Position numbers and translations under genes: made by a program
Notes under the pieces: model-generated
What the model saw: only the letters and a program-made list of their open reading frames with translations
Databases searched by the model: none
What the model was told of the DNA's origin: nothing
Shown here: in pieces, positions 1 to 8,104 of the stretch
Position numbering within the stretch: the first letter of the stretch is position 1
Layout: every line of letters starts with the position of its first letter
Assembly: GCA_937925845.1 (NCBI GenBank)
Contig: CALAML010000201.1
Location: 1 to 33,653, forward strand
Origin: an uncultured Acidimicrobiales bacterium
GTDB lineage: Bacteria > Actinomycetota > Acidimicrobiia > Acidimicrobiales > CALAML01
Length of the DNA stretch: 33,653 nucleotides
Reading direction: 5' to 3'

Positions 1-593
1 AGATAGGCGGCGCCGGCGCGGAACTCCTGGCCCCATCCGTCGGGGCTGCGACCACCTTCGGGGAAGATGAGCAACGACCACCCCTGCTCGATCAGCGCCG
101 CCATGGTGTCGCCGGAGCGGCGGTTCACCCGGTTACGTTCGATCGGGACTGCGTTGAGGGCAAAGGCCGACATCGTCGACGTGAACCGGTTGGTGAAGAA
201 GTAGTCGGCCGCCGCGGCCACCACGAGCTCGTCGCGCCAGCGGCGTGGGAGGCCCGCCAGTACCAAAGCGACATCGGCGTGGCTGTGGTGGTTGGCCACA
301 AAGATGGCGTTGGTCGCCGACGGTCCGCTGCTCAGCCGGTCGAGCCGGTCGGCACCCTGGACTCGCGGCGCCGCGATGGCACCGATCGCCGGACGGATCA
401 CGCTCTGGCGCACCACTCGTCGGCCCACCTGAGCGCCCGAGGTTCGGGCCCATTCGGTTTCGAAGTCGATGCCGTTGGTTGATCGTCGGGGTGGCGGCTC
501 AACCCCGTTGGGGATCGGCGGTGGCGCGAAGGGGAAGGTCCGTCGTCGCAGCCGACGGCCAACGGCATCGAGCGGCGCGAACAGGTCGGCCAT
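1..593 (-). CDS. PlsC-like 1-acyl-glycerol-3-phosphate acyltransferase, C-terminus outside window
   Basis: Partial gene: 197 codons are present and the reading frame is open to the window edge. The family transfers an acyl chain to lysophospholipid or glycerol-3-phosphate acceptors at the inner membrane. The acyltransferase HX4D catalytic motif is visible as NHHSHAD (residues 101-107) and the second block as FPEGGRSPDG (about 178-187), the counterpart of the FPEGTRS acyl-acceptor motif. The ATG overlaps the stop codon of the upstream LarA-like gene by one base (TGATG), so translation is probably coupled. The context of an acyl-CoA reductase/HAD fusion and a LarA-like protein points to synthesis or remodelling of an unusual lipid. 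The exact acceptor cannot be read from the sequence. Confidence 0.85.
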   Translation of the reverse strand, partial: MADLFAPLDAVGRRLRRRTFPFAPPPIPNGVEPPPRRSTNGIDFETEWARTSGAQVGRRVVRQSVIRPAIGAIAAPRVQGADRLDRLSSGPSATNAIFVANHHSHADVALVLAGLPRRWRDELVVAAAADYFFTNRFTSTMSAFALNAVPIERNRVNRRSGDTMAALIEQGWSLLIFPEGGRSPDGWGQEFRAGAAY

Positions 594-2272
594 CAGGAAA
601 CGTCGGCCATGAGCACCGGTGGGTTGTGCACATGGGTGACGGTGGGTTGGGGGCCGACCACGTCGGTGGCCATTTCGAGGGCGTCGTTGAGCGACGAGGC
701 TGGGCGGAAGCCGAGCCGGCGAACCGCTTTGGTGTCGCCACCCACGATGATGACCCCGCCGAGGTGGTCGAGGGCATGGGCGCCCCAGTACCACATGTAG
801 AGCGGGTGGACGCCGTGGTAGGCGTGGGAGGTGCGGTAGAGGTGGCGGTACCACTCGTCTTCGGCGAACTGCTTCTCGTAGTGGTGGGCCATCTTGTGGG
901 GGTCGGTGGTTTCGGTGAGTACCTGTTCGAAGAAGTCGATGTAGCTCGGGTGGTGCACCGGGTGGAATTCCCAGGGCGTGGGGTGGCTCATGATCAGCAC
1001 GCCGCCCTCCCGCACCACCGGGCGGCCCCGGTACATGTTGAAGAAATAGCCGAGCCCCAGACACATCACCAGGATCGGGTTCATGATCGAGTTCACGTTG
1101 TAGGGGCACAGGTAGGGCAGGCCCATGGTGACGATGTCGGTCTGGCCCTCCACCGGTACCGCCTGTTGGGCGTAGACGTGTTCGGTGGTCACCTTGTGGA
1201 CCGCTTCGATTTCGCCGGCCTGGACCGACGTCATCTCGAAGGGAGCCCGCCAGTTTTGGAACACTCGGCGGCGACCCTGAGCCGGCATCCGGTCGAGGCC
1301 CGACTTCATGGCGATAAAGGCGGCGCGGTCGCGTCCGCTCCATTCCCATTCACGCTTTTGCAGCACTGCCATGGGGCCGGTGGTGCCGAAGGTGTTGTTG
1401 TTCACCGTGGTTTCGATCTGGAAGATCTTCACCCCGGCGTTGCGGATCACGTCGCCCTGGCGCCAGTTGGCCGAGTGCAGTTCGGAGTTGTGCTGGTCCA
1501 TGAAGGAGGTCGAGGCCTCCATCGTTTTGGGGTTGTGGTGGTGGCGCAGGGCCCGGTAGCCGGAGAGTCCGGTGGCCGTGCTTTTGTGGCCGCCGTCCAT
1601 CGAGACCAGGTTGATGTTGACGTACACCACCAGGTCGCTTTCGACGGCTCGGGTGGAGATCTCCACCTCTTCGCCGGCGCCGGTGGTGCCGAGGTGGGTC
1701 ATGCCGTCGGGGTCTTCGGCGTCGTGGTTGTAGAGCTTGCCGTCGGGGGCGAAGGCGTCATAGATGCGGTCGCCCAGGCAGTGGCGCAGTTCGGCTTCGG
1801 TCATGCGCCGATGCAGGGCCAGGGCGGCGATGATGTGCACGTCATCCACGCCGACTTCGGCGGCGATGTCGAGGACCGCTTCGATCACCCGTTGGCGGAT
1901 GTCGGGCTTGCGCATCTGCGGCAGTGGCAACGAGATGTCGTCGAAGGCGATGGTGAGCTTCATGCCCGCGAACAGTTGGGCCCGCAGCGGATCGGCATCA
2001 ATCGGGTTGTCGAGAGCGTCGCGAATCGAACCGTCGGGGTCGGTGAGGCCGGGCAGCGGGTCGGGCGGGTAGATGATGCGGGAGCGTCCGGAGGGCAGTG
2101 GTTCGAGCCGGAAGTTCTCGCCGTGGTGGAACAGGATCGGTGGGGTGGAGCGGTCGACGTCGAGGACCAGACCGGGCCGGGGCCGGGTGCGCGAGCCCGC
2201 CACGCTGGTGCGGGTGGTGGCTTTGCGGCGACCGATCGGCGATCGGGGCGGGCGGGGTGGGGTAGTGGTCAC
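593..2272 (-). CDS. LarA-like (DUF2088, lactate racemase domain) protein
   Basis: 559 aa. The N-terminal half follows the LarA pattern: FDDISLPLP corresponds to the DxTRPTP block and IIAALALHRRMTEAEL to the A-x-G-x-H-R block that carries a catalytic His. A later GGHKS matches the GGxK block that holds the Lys anchoring the nickel-pincer cofactor in lactate racemase. The IEPH block just before it, which has the second catalytic His in LarA, reads NLVS here, so true racemase chemistry is doubtful. The start is GTG at 2272, which overlaps the upstream stop as GTGA; a longer ATG-initiated frame from 2389 would run 120 bases into the upstream gene. It lies between an acyl-CoA reductase/HAD fusion and an acyltransferase, so a role in a lipid pathway is inferred. 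Confidence 0.8.
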   Translation of the reverse strand: MTTTPPRPPRSPIGRRKATTRTSVAGSRTRPRPGLVLDVDRSTPPILFHHGENFRLEPLPSGRSRIIYPPDPLPGLTDPDGSIRDALDNPIDADPLRAQLFAGMKLTIAFDDISLPLPQMRKPDIRQRVIEAVLDIAAEVGVDDVHIIAALALHRRMTEAELRHCLGDRIYDAFAPDGKLYNHDAEDPDGMTHLGTTGAGEEVEISTRAVESDLVVYVNINLVSMDGGHKSTATGLSGYRALRHHHNPKTMEASTSFMDQHNSELHSANWRQGDVIRNAGVKIFQIETTVNNNTFGTTGPMAVLQKREWEWSGRDRAAFIAMKSGLDRMPAQGRRRVFQNWRAPFEMTSVQAGEIEAVHKVTTEHVYAQQAVPVEGQTDIVTMGLPYLCPYNVNSIMNPILVMCLGLGYFFNMYRGRPVVREGGVLIMSHPTPWEFHPVHHPSYIDFFEQVLTETTDPHKMAHHYEKQFAEDEWYRHLYRTSHAYHGVHPLYMWYWGAHALDHLGGVIIVGGDTKAVRRLGFRPASSLNDALEMATDVVGPQPTVTHVHNPPVLMADVS

Positions 2273-4674
2273 GGTGTTCCTGCTGCGGCGGACGGATCGT
2301 AGGGTTGGGGCTTGGCGTGGCGGCGAAGTTCGGAGGCTCGGGGGCCGATGGGGAGGAGTCGTCCGGGTGAGCCGGGGGATTTGGTCCACTGCTCCACCAG
2401 CCAGCCGCGTTTGCGGGCTACCGCGGCCAGTCGGGTTTCGGGGTTGACCGCCACCGGGAAGCCGACCGCTTCGAGCATGGGTAGGTCGCTGGTGGAGTCG
2501 GCGTAGGCGACCGATTCGGCCAGGTCGCAGTCGTGGGCTTTGGCGTAGTCGATCAGCGCCGCGGCGCGCGACTCGCCGGTGGGGGGCACGTCGAGCAGCT
2601 CGCCGTCGTAGATAGCCACGTCGTCTTCGTCGAGCACCATGCCCAGTTCGGCGCTGATGATGTCGTCGAAGAGGGGCCGCAAGGGTTCGACCACCAGGTC
2701 GAGGGCGCCGGTGATCAGCACGGTGCGGTGGCCGAGTCGGCGGTGTTCGCGCACTCTCCGGATGCCGTCGGGGTAGCTCTTGGCCAAAAGGTCACTGAAC
2801 AGTTCGGCCGCGTCTTCGGCGAGCAGGTCGACCGGCGCGTCGTTGTAGCGGCGGTAGAAGAAGCGGAGGAAGTCGCTTCGGTCGCTGCGGTCGAGGCTGA
2901 GCAGCGACGGGCCTTCGGCGATCAGCTTCGTGGCCAGCTTCAGTCGTTCGGTGCGGCCGAGGCGGCGGGTGGCTAGCCAGGCGTAGGAGGCCACCACGTT
3001 GGAGGCGATCAAGGTGTTCTCGAGGTCGAACGCGGCCAGATGACGTTCTTCGGACAGGATCTGGCGGCGGCGGCGTTCGCTACGGTCGGGTCCGGTGGTG
3101 CGGCCAGGGGTTGTTTTCACCCGGGCGCTCTCCACCACCGACGGCAGGTGGATGGTGCGGACGTAGTCTTCCCAGTCGATAACCCGGGGGTCGAGTTCAA
3201 AGTGTTCAACCTCGGCCGCGCTGGGGCCTGCTCCCTCAGCCTCGAGGTCGAGCCGGAGCTGGTCGAGCTGATCGACTTGGTAGATCGCTTCGCACTGGGT
3301 GTAGGCGCCGTAGAGGTCGACGTAGGTTTTGGCCCGCTCGGCCATCTCCCGTTTCTCGGCTACTTCAATGCCGAGCTGGGCCTGCTTGCCGCGCAGCGGG
3401 AGGGCCTGGAGGCCGCGTTCGGCGATGCGCAGGCCGGTGGTCGCCCGGTTGAGCTGGGCCTGTACCCGACCCCGGCGGGGGAAGCGCCACTCGGGCGGGA
3501 TGATCGGCTGGCCGTCGCGGTCGTAGATCGGGTTCTCCTTGAACCAGCCGCTGACCAGCTCCACCAGTTGGCGGTAGCGCAGCGGGTTGGCCGAGCCGGA
3601 GGCCACCTGGGTCACATCCGGTTCATCGAGGGGGCCGCGAGCGGCCACGGCCAGGATGGCGTTGACCACCAGGTCGACCGGGATCACATCAACCACGCCT
3701 TCGGGCACGCCGGGGAATTCGCTAAGCAGGCCGCGGGCGTAGGAGATAAGGACCGGTTCGGCCATACGGAAGCCGCGGATCCAACCCGGCGCCGGCTCGG
3801 TCAGTGCCGATTCGATGATTGACGGCCGCACGATCGAGACCGGCACGTCGCCGCGGGTTTCGATCAGCGCCTGTTCGCCGAGGGCCTTGGTATAGGCGTA
3901 GGCGTCGGGCCAGCCGAGGGAGGCGGCGCGGGCCCGCCCGGCATCGACCAGCGCATCGCTGGCCCAGCGCTGCCGCAGCTGTTCGGTCTTGGCCGCAAGG
4001 GCGCCGGTACCGGCTGCGCCCAGCTCCTGACGGGCCGCCTTGGCGAATTCGGCCAGCCGTTCGGGGGTGCGGCTTTGGGCGTCGAGGTCGCTGCGGATGC
4101 GGCGGGCGCTCTCGACTTCGGCTCGCCAGTTGATGTCGAGGGCGAAGGGTCCTCCGGCCAGGAGTTCCTCGGGGGCGTTGCCCCGCCGGTTGCCAGCCAC
4201 GTAACAGGTCGAAACCGACACCAGATGGGGCGTTGCGCCGAGGTCGGCCAGGGTCATGGCGATGCGGTGGGGGCCGAGCAGGTTCACCTCGACGGCCGTG
4301 TCGAGCGCGGCATCGAAGGAGACGGTGGCCGCCGAGTGGATGATGGTGTCGCAGCCGGCCAGCGCCGCTCGGCCGGCCTCGTTGAGGCCCAAGCCGTCGG
4401 TACCCACATCGCCTTCAACCACGGTGACCCGTTCGGCGATGAACTCGTTGAATCCGTCCATGCCGTGGCGGCCACGAAGCTGGTCGAACGCATCGTTCTT
4501 GAAGATGTCGCGGGCGGCCCGCCGCTCGACGTCGCTGCGCTTACCGGCCCGGATAATAAGGACGAGCCGGACATCGGGAATCGATCGCAGCAGCCGCTCC
4601 ACAAGCGCGGTTCCCAGAAACCCGGTCGACCCGGTTACGGCGATGGTGCGCCCGGCAAGCTGTGCATCGATCAA
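2269..4674 (-). CDS. fusion of fatty acyl-CoA reductase-type SDR and HAD-IB hydrolase
   Basis: About 801 aa. The N-terminal extended SDR (male-sterility/FAR type) has the Rossmann motif TGSTGFLG close to the start and the catalytic YxxxK as YAYTK; this family reduces fatty acyl-CoA with NADPH to aldehyde or alcohol. The C-terminal 220 residues form a HAD-IB domain with motif I FDLENTL, where Glu replaces the usual second Asp, and motif IV ADSTSDLPML. First gene of a coupled three-gene unit (GTGA overlap with the LarA-like gene). The start is uncertain. The open frame extends to 4860, but that would translate the palindrome at 4732-4778, so I prefer TTG 4674, eleven codons before the Rossmann strand; GTG 4722 is the alternative. 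The substrate is unknown. Confidence 0.85.
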   Translation of the reverse strand: MIDAQLAGRTIAVTGSTGFLGTALVERLLRSIPDVRLVLIIRAGKRSDVERRAARDIFKNDAFDQLRGRHGMDGFNEFIAERVTVVEGDVGTDGLGLNEAGRAALAGCDTIIHSAATVSFDAALDTAVEVNLLGPHRIAMTLADLGATPHLVSVSTCYVAGNRRGNAPEELLAGGPFALDINWRAEVESARRIRSDLDAQSRTPERLAEFAKAARQELGAAGTGALAAKTEQLRQRWASDALVDAGRARAASLGWPDAYAYTKALGEQALIETRGDVPVSIVRPSIIESALTEPAPGWIRGFRMAEPVLISYARGLLSEFPGVPEGVVDVIPVDLVVNAILAVAARGPLDEPDVTQVASGSANPLRYRQLVELVSGWFKENPIYDRDGQPIIPPEWRFPRRGRVQAQLNRATTGLRIAERGLQALPLRGKQAQLGIEVAEKREMAERAKTYVDLYGAYTQCEAIYQVDQLDQLRLDLEAEGAGPSAAEVEHFELDPRVIDWEDYVRTIHLPSVVESARVKTTPGRTTGPDRSERRRRQILSEERHLAAFDLENTLIASNVVASYAWLATRRLGRTERLKLATKLIAEGPSLLSLDRSDRSDFLRFFYRRYNDAPVDLLAEDAAELFSDLLAKSYPDGIRRVREHRRLGHRTVLITGALDLVVEPLRPLFDDIISAELGMVLDEDDVAIYDGELLDVPPTGESRAAALIDYAKAHDCDLAESVAYADSTSDLPMLEAVGFPVAVNPETRLAAVARKRGWLVEQWTKSPGSPGRLLPIGPRASELRRHAKPQPYDPSAAAGTP

Positions 4675-4731
4675 GGACCAGTTTCTACCAGCTAAGGAGA
4701 AGGCTCGGCCAAGCAGCACCACCAGGCGCCG

Positions 4732-4778
4732 AAATGTCGGAAGAATGCGACAAAATTTGTCGGATTCTTCCGACATTT
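4732..4778. promoter_or_regulatory. double dyad operator-like palindrome upstream of the lipid cluster
   Basis: A 47-bp inverted repeat with 23-bp arms (22 of 23 pair) around a central A at 4755. Inside it are two 18-bp dyads of identical form, TGTCG-N8-CGACA, at 4735-4752 and 4758-4775, with centres 23 bp apart. It lies 58 bp upstream of the preferred start of the acyl-CoA reductase fusion and downstream of the gene ending at 4901. There is no T-run on either side, so it is not a typical terminator. The twin dyads look like tandem sites for a dimeric repressor such as a TetR-family lipid regulator; that identity is inference. Confidence 0.65.
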
Positions 4779-4836
4779 TGTGAGATCGGACGTTCTGGGG
4801 TCCATCCCAGAAAATCGCTGGGTAACACCGCGAAGC

Positions 4837-4858
4837 GGCCCGCCGAGTTCGGCGGGCC
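4837..4858 (-). terminator. GC-rich hairpin after the secreted-protein gene
   Basis: A perfect 10-bp stem (GGCCCGCCGA and its complement) around a tiny GT loop, 42 bases beyond the stop of the minus-strand gene at 4901. No T-run follows, as is common for high-GC actinobacterial terminators. Confidence 0.55.
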
Positions 4859-4900
4859 ACAATCGCATTCTCAGTTGATGATCTCGGTTGCCTGCTGCGC

Positions 4901-6475
4901 CTACGTGGCGATCAGGGCCGGGTCGCAGGTCAGGATCACATTGGGGTCCGATGCCAGTTCGCACGGGTTGTCGACCGGCGTCAGGGGGTCGCCGGTGCAG
5001 AACTCAACCGGCGTGCCAATGAGGGTGACGCCGGTGTTCATCAGCGTGCAGAGTCCGGGGGTGGTCAGCTGCCAGTTGGTGCCGTTGTTCACCATCCGGG
5101 CTTCGCCAACGCTGAATCCGGCGACCGTTATCCGGAGGTCGACGGTCCCGTCTTCGTTCAATTGGCCGCCGGCGACCTCGATCGCTACTCCGCCTCCAAT
5201 GTTTGATCCACCGGACTGACGCAATACCTCAAGGAGTCCGGCGACCACGTCAGATTCTTGCAGGTAGGGGGCAGTTGCGGCTGGACCATCTTCGATCGAG
5301 GCGATCATGGTGTCGAAGTCCAGGCCGGCTTCAGCGACCTCGATCGTTACTGGCGCTCTGGGGTCGACGCCGATCTGGTTCGGGTCACAGTTCAGACCGC
5401 CGACGCTCCCGCCGCTATCGAATACCGCCTGGCACGGATCGGCGATCGGGGTGAGGGGGTCTCCGGTGCATAGTGTTGGACCGTCGTCGAAATCGAGCAG
5501 CGCGCAAACGCTGGTGGTCGGAAGCTGCCAGACGTCGTTGATGCGTTCGACCGGGACCGTTACCGCTCCAACCTCCACATCGACCCGCCCGGGCTCGATG
5601 AAGGTAACGCCAAGAATGGGGGCAAATCCACCGTTGGGGCCAAAGAAGGCAATGTTGGTCTGGCGGAACACTTCGATCAATCCGGCCACCTCGTCGGGGT
5701 CCTGGAGTACTCCGCGGAGGGCGCTGGGGTCGACGTAGTTGTCAAACAGAAACACGATGACTTGCTGAGCCGCCTGTTCTGAACCGACGCGCTCGATGTC
5801 CTCAGGGGTGATAGGCGTATCGAAGGGGTTGGGGTCCGTGGTTGGCGGAGCAGGCACCGGTGGAGTAGCCGTTGGTGGAGCAGCGGTCGGGGGCGTGCTC
5901 GTCGGTGGTGTTGGTGCCGGTTCTTGAGTGTCGTCGGTTCCGACTGGGCCCGCGGGGAGGCGTTCGATGTCGAAGCTGATCTGGGCGTTGAGTTCGTCGA
6001 TGGTGTCGATTGAGGTTGGGTCGTCCCAGGCCAGGGGCCCTTCGGCGGACACCGTGGTGCCGTCGCGTGACTGGATCACGTAGCTGATGCTTTGGTAGCG
6101 CTCGTCGTAGGGGAGGGTGAATACCGCGATTGAGCGATCGAGGAGGAGCCCCGGTGAAAGGAACGTAGAGGCCCGCTGCGCGGTGATATTGCGGAAGATC
6201 GGGTAGCCCTGGTCATCGACGGGCAGCGAGGATTGGTCGAAGTCCGGTCCGTGGAACTGGATGAGGGCATTGCCGAAGTTGTCGAACTGGTCCGCAGTCA
6301 CCGTGATCTCGAAGAGGTCGATGCTGGTGCCCGAGTTGCGGGTCTGAGCGTCGGCTGCGCTGCCGAAGCCAGGACTGCTCAGCGCCAGGGTGCTGGCTAC
6401 GAGCGCGATCGCGGCGACGAGAGCCAGCATCAGGCGGGAGTGGGTCGTCCGGGTAGCGGGTGGGCAGGTAGGCAT
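4901..6475 (-). CDS. secreted protein with Pro/Thr linker and duplicated C-terminal domain
   Basis: 524 aa, no family recognised. A signal peptide is clear: a short charged N-terminus, a hydrophobic run LMLALVAAIALVASTLAL and a likely cleavage near ADAQ (residues 40-44). A first region of about 130 residues leads to a linker rich in P, T and A (about 175-205), then two tandem domains of about 120-150 residues. Both contain a VAGLxEVxRQ helix and close with W-Q-L, two cysteines and a CTGDPLTP-x2-(D/N)PC motif, so the repeat is a gene-internal duplication with paired cysteines, probably disulfides. The ATG is preceded by AGGAG at a good distance. The next gene downstream is separated by a hairpin and the operator region, so this is likely its own unit. 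Probably an exported envelope or extracellular protein. Confidence 0.8.
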   Translation of the reverse strand: MPTCPPATRTTHSRLMLALVAAIALVASTLALSSPGFGSAADAQTRNSGTSIDLFEITVTADQFDNFGNALIQFHGPDFDQSSLPVDDQGYPIFRNITAQRASTFLSPGLLLDRSIAVFTLPYDERYQSISYVIQSRDGTTVSAEGPLAWDDPTSIDTIDELNAQISFDIERLPAGPVGTDDTQEPAPTPPTSTPPTAAPPTATPPVPAPPTTDPNPFDTPITPEDIERVGSEQAAQQVIVFLFDNYVDPSALRGVLQDPDEVAGLIEVFRQTNIAFFGPNGGFAPILGVTFIEPGRVDVEVGAVTVPVERINDVWQLPTTSVCALLDFDDGPTLCTGDPLTPIADPCQAVFDSGGSVGGLNCDPNQIGVDPRAPVTIEVAEAGLDFDTMIASIEDGPAATAPYLQESDVVAGLLEVLRQSGGSNIGGGVAIEVAGGQLNEDGTVDLRITVAGFSVGEARMVNNGTNWQLTTPGLCTLMNTGVTLIGTPVEFCTGDPLTPVDNPCELASDPNVILTCDPALIAT

Positions 6476-6772
6476 TGGTTCTCCTCGGTGAGCGGCTTCG
6501 TATCCCCTCGGTCGGTTCCGTTCTACGCGTGGTCAAGGAAAACCCTCAGAGGCAGAATCGCCCAAAATGAGGAATTACCCAGCCCCGCCAGAAGGGAGTT
6601 CGCTGGCCCGCCAACGTTCTCCTTGAGTTGCGCTGCGAGGGGCCCGAGCCAAAAAGACACCAAGAGTGTTCCGCCACCCAGCCATGCCACCCAAAGTGGC
6701 AGCCCGTTTCCCACGCGATCTCGCGCATCCCACCCGAGCCCGCGCATCCCGCCCGATCAAGCTCCAACCCAT
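6476..6772. other. intergenic region upstream of the secreted-protein gene
   Basis: About 300 bp without a convincing gene. The bases just before 6476 carry the AGGAG ribosome-binding site of the secreted protein. Short minus-strand open frames here have no ribosome-binding site and no typical codon bias, so I do not call them. No clear promoter was recognised. Confidence 0.4.
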
Positions 6773-6889
6773 CAAGATCTGTGACGCCTGGCGCGTCAAA
6801 AACTTAAGCGCTGGGCGTCACGAGTCTTGCAGACACAAGATCTGTGACGTCTAGCGCATCAAAAAGGCGCGCTGGGCGTCACAATCTTG
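6773..6889. repeat. two tandem copies of a hairpin repeat
   Basis: Two related units, 6773-6829 and 6836-6889, each an imperfect inverted repeat that begins CAAGATCTGTGACG and ends in a reverse-complement arm around an A-rich loop (GTCAAAAACTT and ATCAAAAAGGC). Most mismatches between the arms are C-to-T changes that would still allow G.U pairing, so the fold seems preserved. They start one base after the ddl stop codon, so they may end the ddl transcript, or they may be a REP/MITE-like dispersed element. No further copy was noticed in the window. Confidence 0.7.
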
Positions 6890-6890
6890 A

Positions 6891-7955
6891 TCAGCGGAGC
6901 TTGCTGCGGCGCTCGTGGCGTTCGAGGGCGAGGCGGATCAGTTCGTCGATCAGTTCGGGGTAGCTGAGGCCGCTGGCTTCCCACATCTTTGGGTACATCG
7001 AGATGGGGGTGAAGCCGGGAATGGTGTTGACCTCGTTCAGCAGCAGGCCCCGTTCCTCTTCATAGAAGAAGTCCACCCGCGCCATACCTTCGCAGCGCAG
7101 GATGCCGAAGATCTGCTTGGCCAGTTCGCCCATGCGGTCCCGCACGTCGGCGGGCAGCGGGGCCGGGATTAACAGCTCGGCGACGCCGTCGAAGTATTTG
7201 TCTTCGTAGCTGTAGAAGTCGTCGCCGGGTTTGATCTCGCCGGGCACCGACACTCGCGGCGTCTGGTTGCCGAGCACCGCGATTTCAATTTCCCGACCGT
7301 CGATGCCTTCTTCGATCAGCACCCACTCGTCGTAGGAGAGCGCCAGCTCAAGGGCACCGTCGAGGTCGCTGCGGGTGTCGACTCGGCTGACGCCGATCGA
7401 TGAGCCCATGTTGGCCGGCTTCACAAACAGCGGAAGGCCAAGATCTTCAACGATGCCGTCGAGTTCGGAATCGGTCACCTTGCCCGACTGCAGCGTGGCC
7501 CAGCGGGCCTGGGGGATGCCGTGGTAGTCGAGCATCTCCTTGGCCTTGATCTTGTCCATCGACAGTGCCGACGACAAGACGTTGGCGCCCACGTAGGGTA
7601 CGCCGGCCAGTTCGAGAAGACCCTGGACGGTGCCGTCTTCGCCGTTGGGCCCGTGAAGCAGGGGCAGCACCACAACCCGTTCGGTCGGGTCGGGCGACAT
7701 GACGGCACCGGTGGGGGCGATGGCGGTGCCGGTGGGGTCGAGTTGGTCGGGCAGCGCGCTGGGACCGGCTTCGAGGGCCAGTGCGGCGGCGTCGGCGATG
7801 GCCCAATTGCCGGTGCGATCGATGCCGATCGGCACAACGTCGTAGCGATCGGGGTCGACCGCGGCCAGCACGTGGCGGGCCGTGATGCAGGAAACATCGT
7901 GTTCGGCCGATTGGCCGCCGAAGAGCACTACGAGTCGAATTCGTTCACCGGACAC
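6891..7955 (-). CDS. ddl: D-alanine--D-alanine ligase
   Basis: 354 aa, normal length for the family. Ddl joins two D-alanines with ATP in the cytosol; the dipeptide is then added to the UDP-MurNAc-tripeptide by MurF, which is encoded 1.3 kb away on the other strand. Visible signatures are the N-terminal LFGGQSAEHDVS, HGPNGEDGTVQGLLE, the ATP-grasp stretch KPANMGSSIGVS, the EEGIDGREIE block and LNEVNTIPGFT near the end. The start is GTG 7955, preceded by GAGG with seven bases between; TTG 7961 lies too close to that site. A hairpin repeat follows the stop immediately. Essential cell-wall enzyme, no oddities in the motifs. Confidence 0.95.
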   Translation of the reverse strand: MSGERIRLVVLFGGQSAEHDVSCITARHVLAAVDPDRYDVVPIGIDRTGNWAIADAAALALEAGPSALPDQLDPTGTAIAPTGAVMSPDPTERVVVLPLLHGPNGEDGTVQGLLELAGVPYVGANVLSSALSMDKIKAKEMLDYHGIPQARWATLQSGKVTDSELDGIVEDLGLPLFVKPANMGSSIGVSRVDTRSDLDGALELALSYDEWVLIEEGIDGREIEIAVLGNQTPRVSVPGEIKPGDDFYSYEDKYFDGVAELLIPAPLPADVRDRMGELAKQIFGILRCEGMARVDFFYEEERGLLLNEVNTIPGFTPISMYPKMWEASGLSYPELIDELIRLALERHERRSKLR

Positions 7956-8104
7956 AGCCAAACCTCAGTCGTGGTCATGAGTTGTGACACCCATGTCGGC
8001 ACCTGGCGTTTCCACGTTAGTGGCTATGCATTGCGGTTCAGTTTCAACCGGGAGTTTCGGGGAGGCTCCCTGGGTGCCTCGCCGGTTCCACCAAGATATC
8101 GGGG

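Noticed and set aside
245..2302. 685-codon open frame on the plus strand
   Set aside because: It is antisense to the LarA-like and PlsC genes, whose family motifs are clear; long antisense frames are common in high-GC DNA.
4675..4860. N-terminal extension of the acyl-CoA reductase fusion
   Set aside because: It would translate the 47-bp palindrome; the same peptide-like string appears on both strands because of the palindrome, so this is regulatory DNA.
6523..6747. 74-codon minus-strand frame with a hydrophobic segment
   Set aside because: No start signal, several overlapping frames of similar quality, no codon bias.
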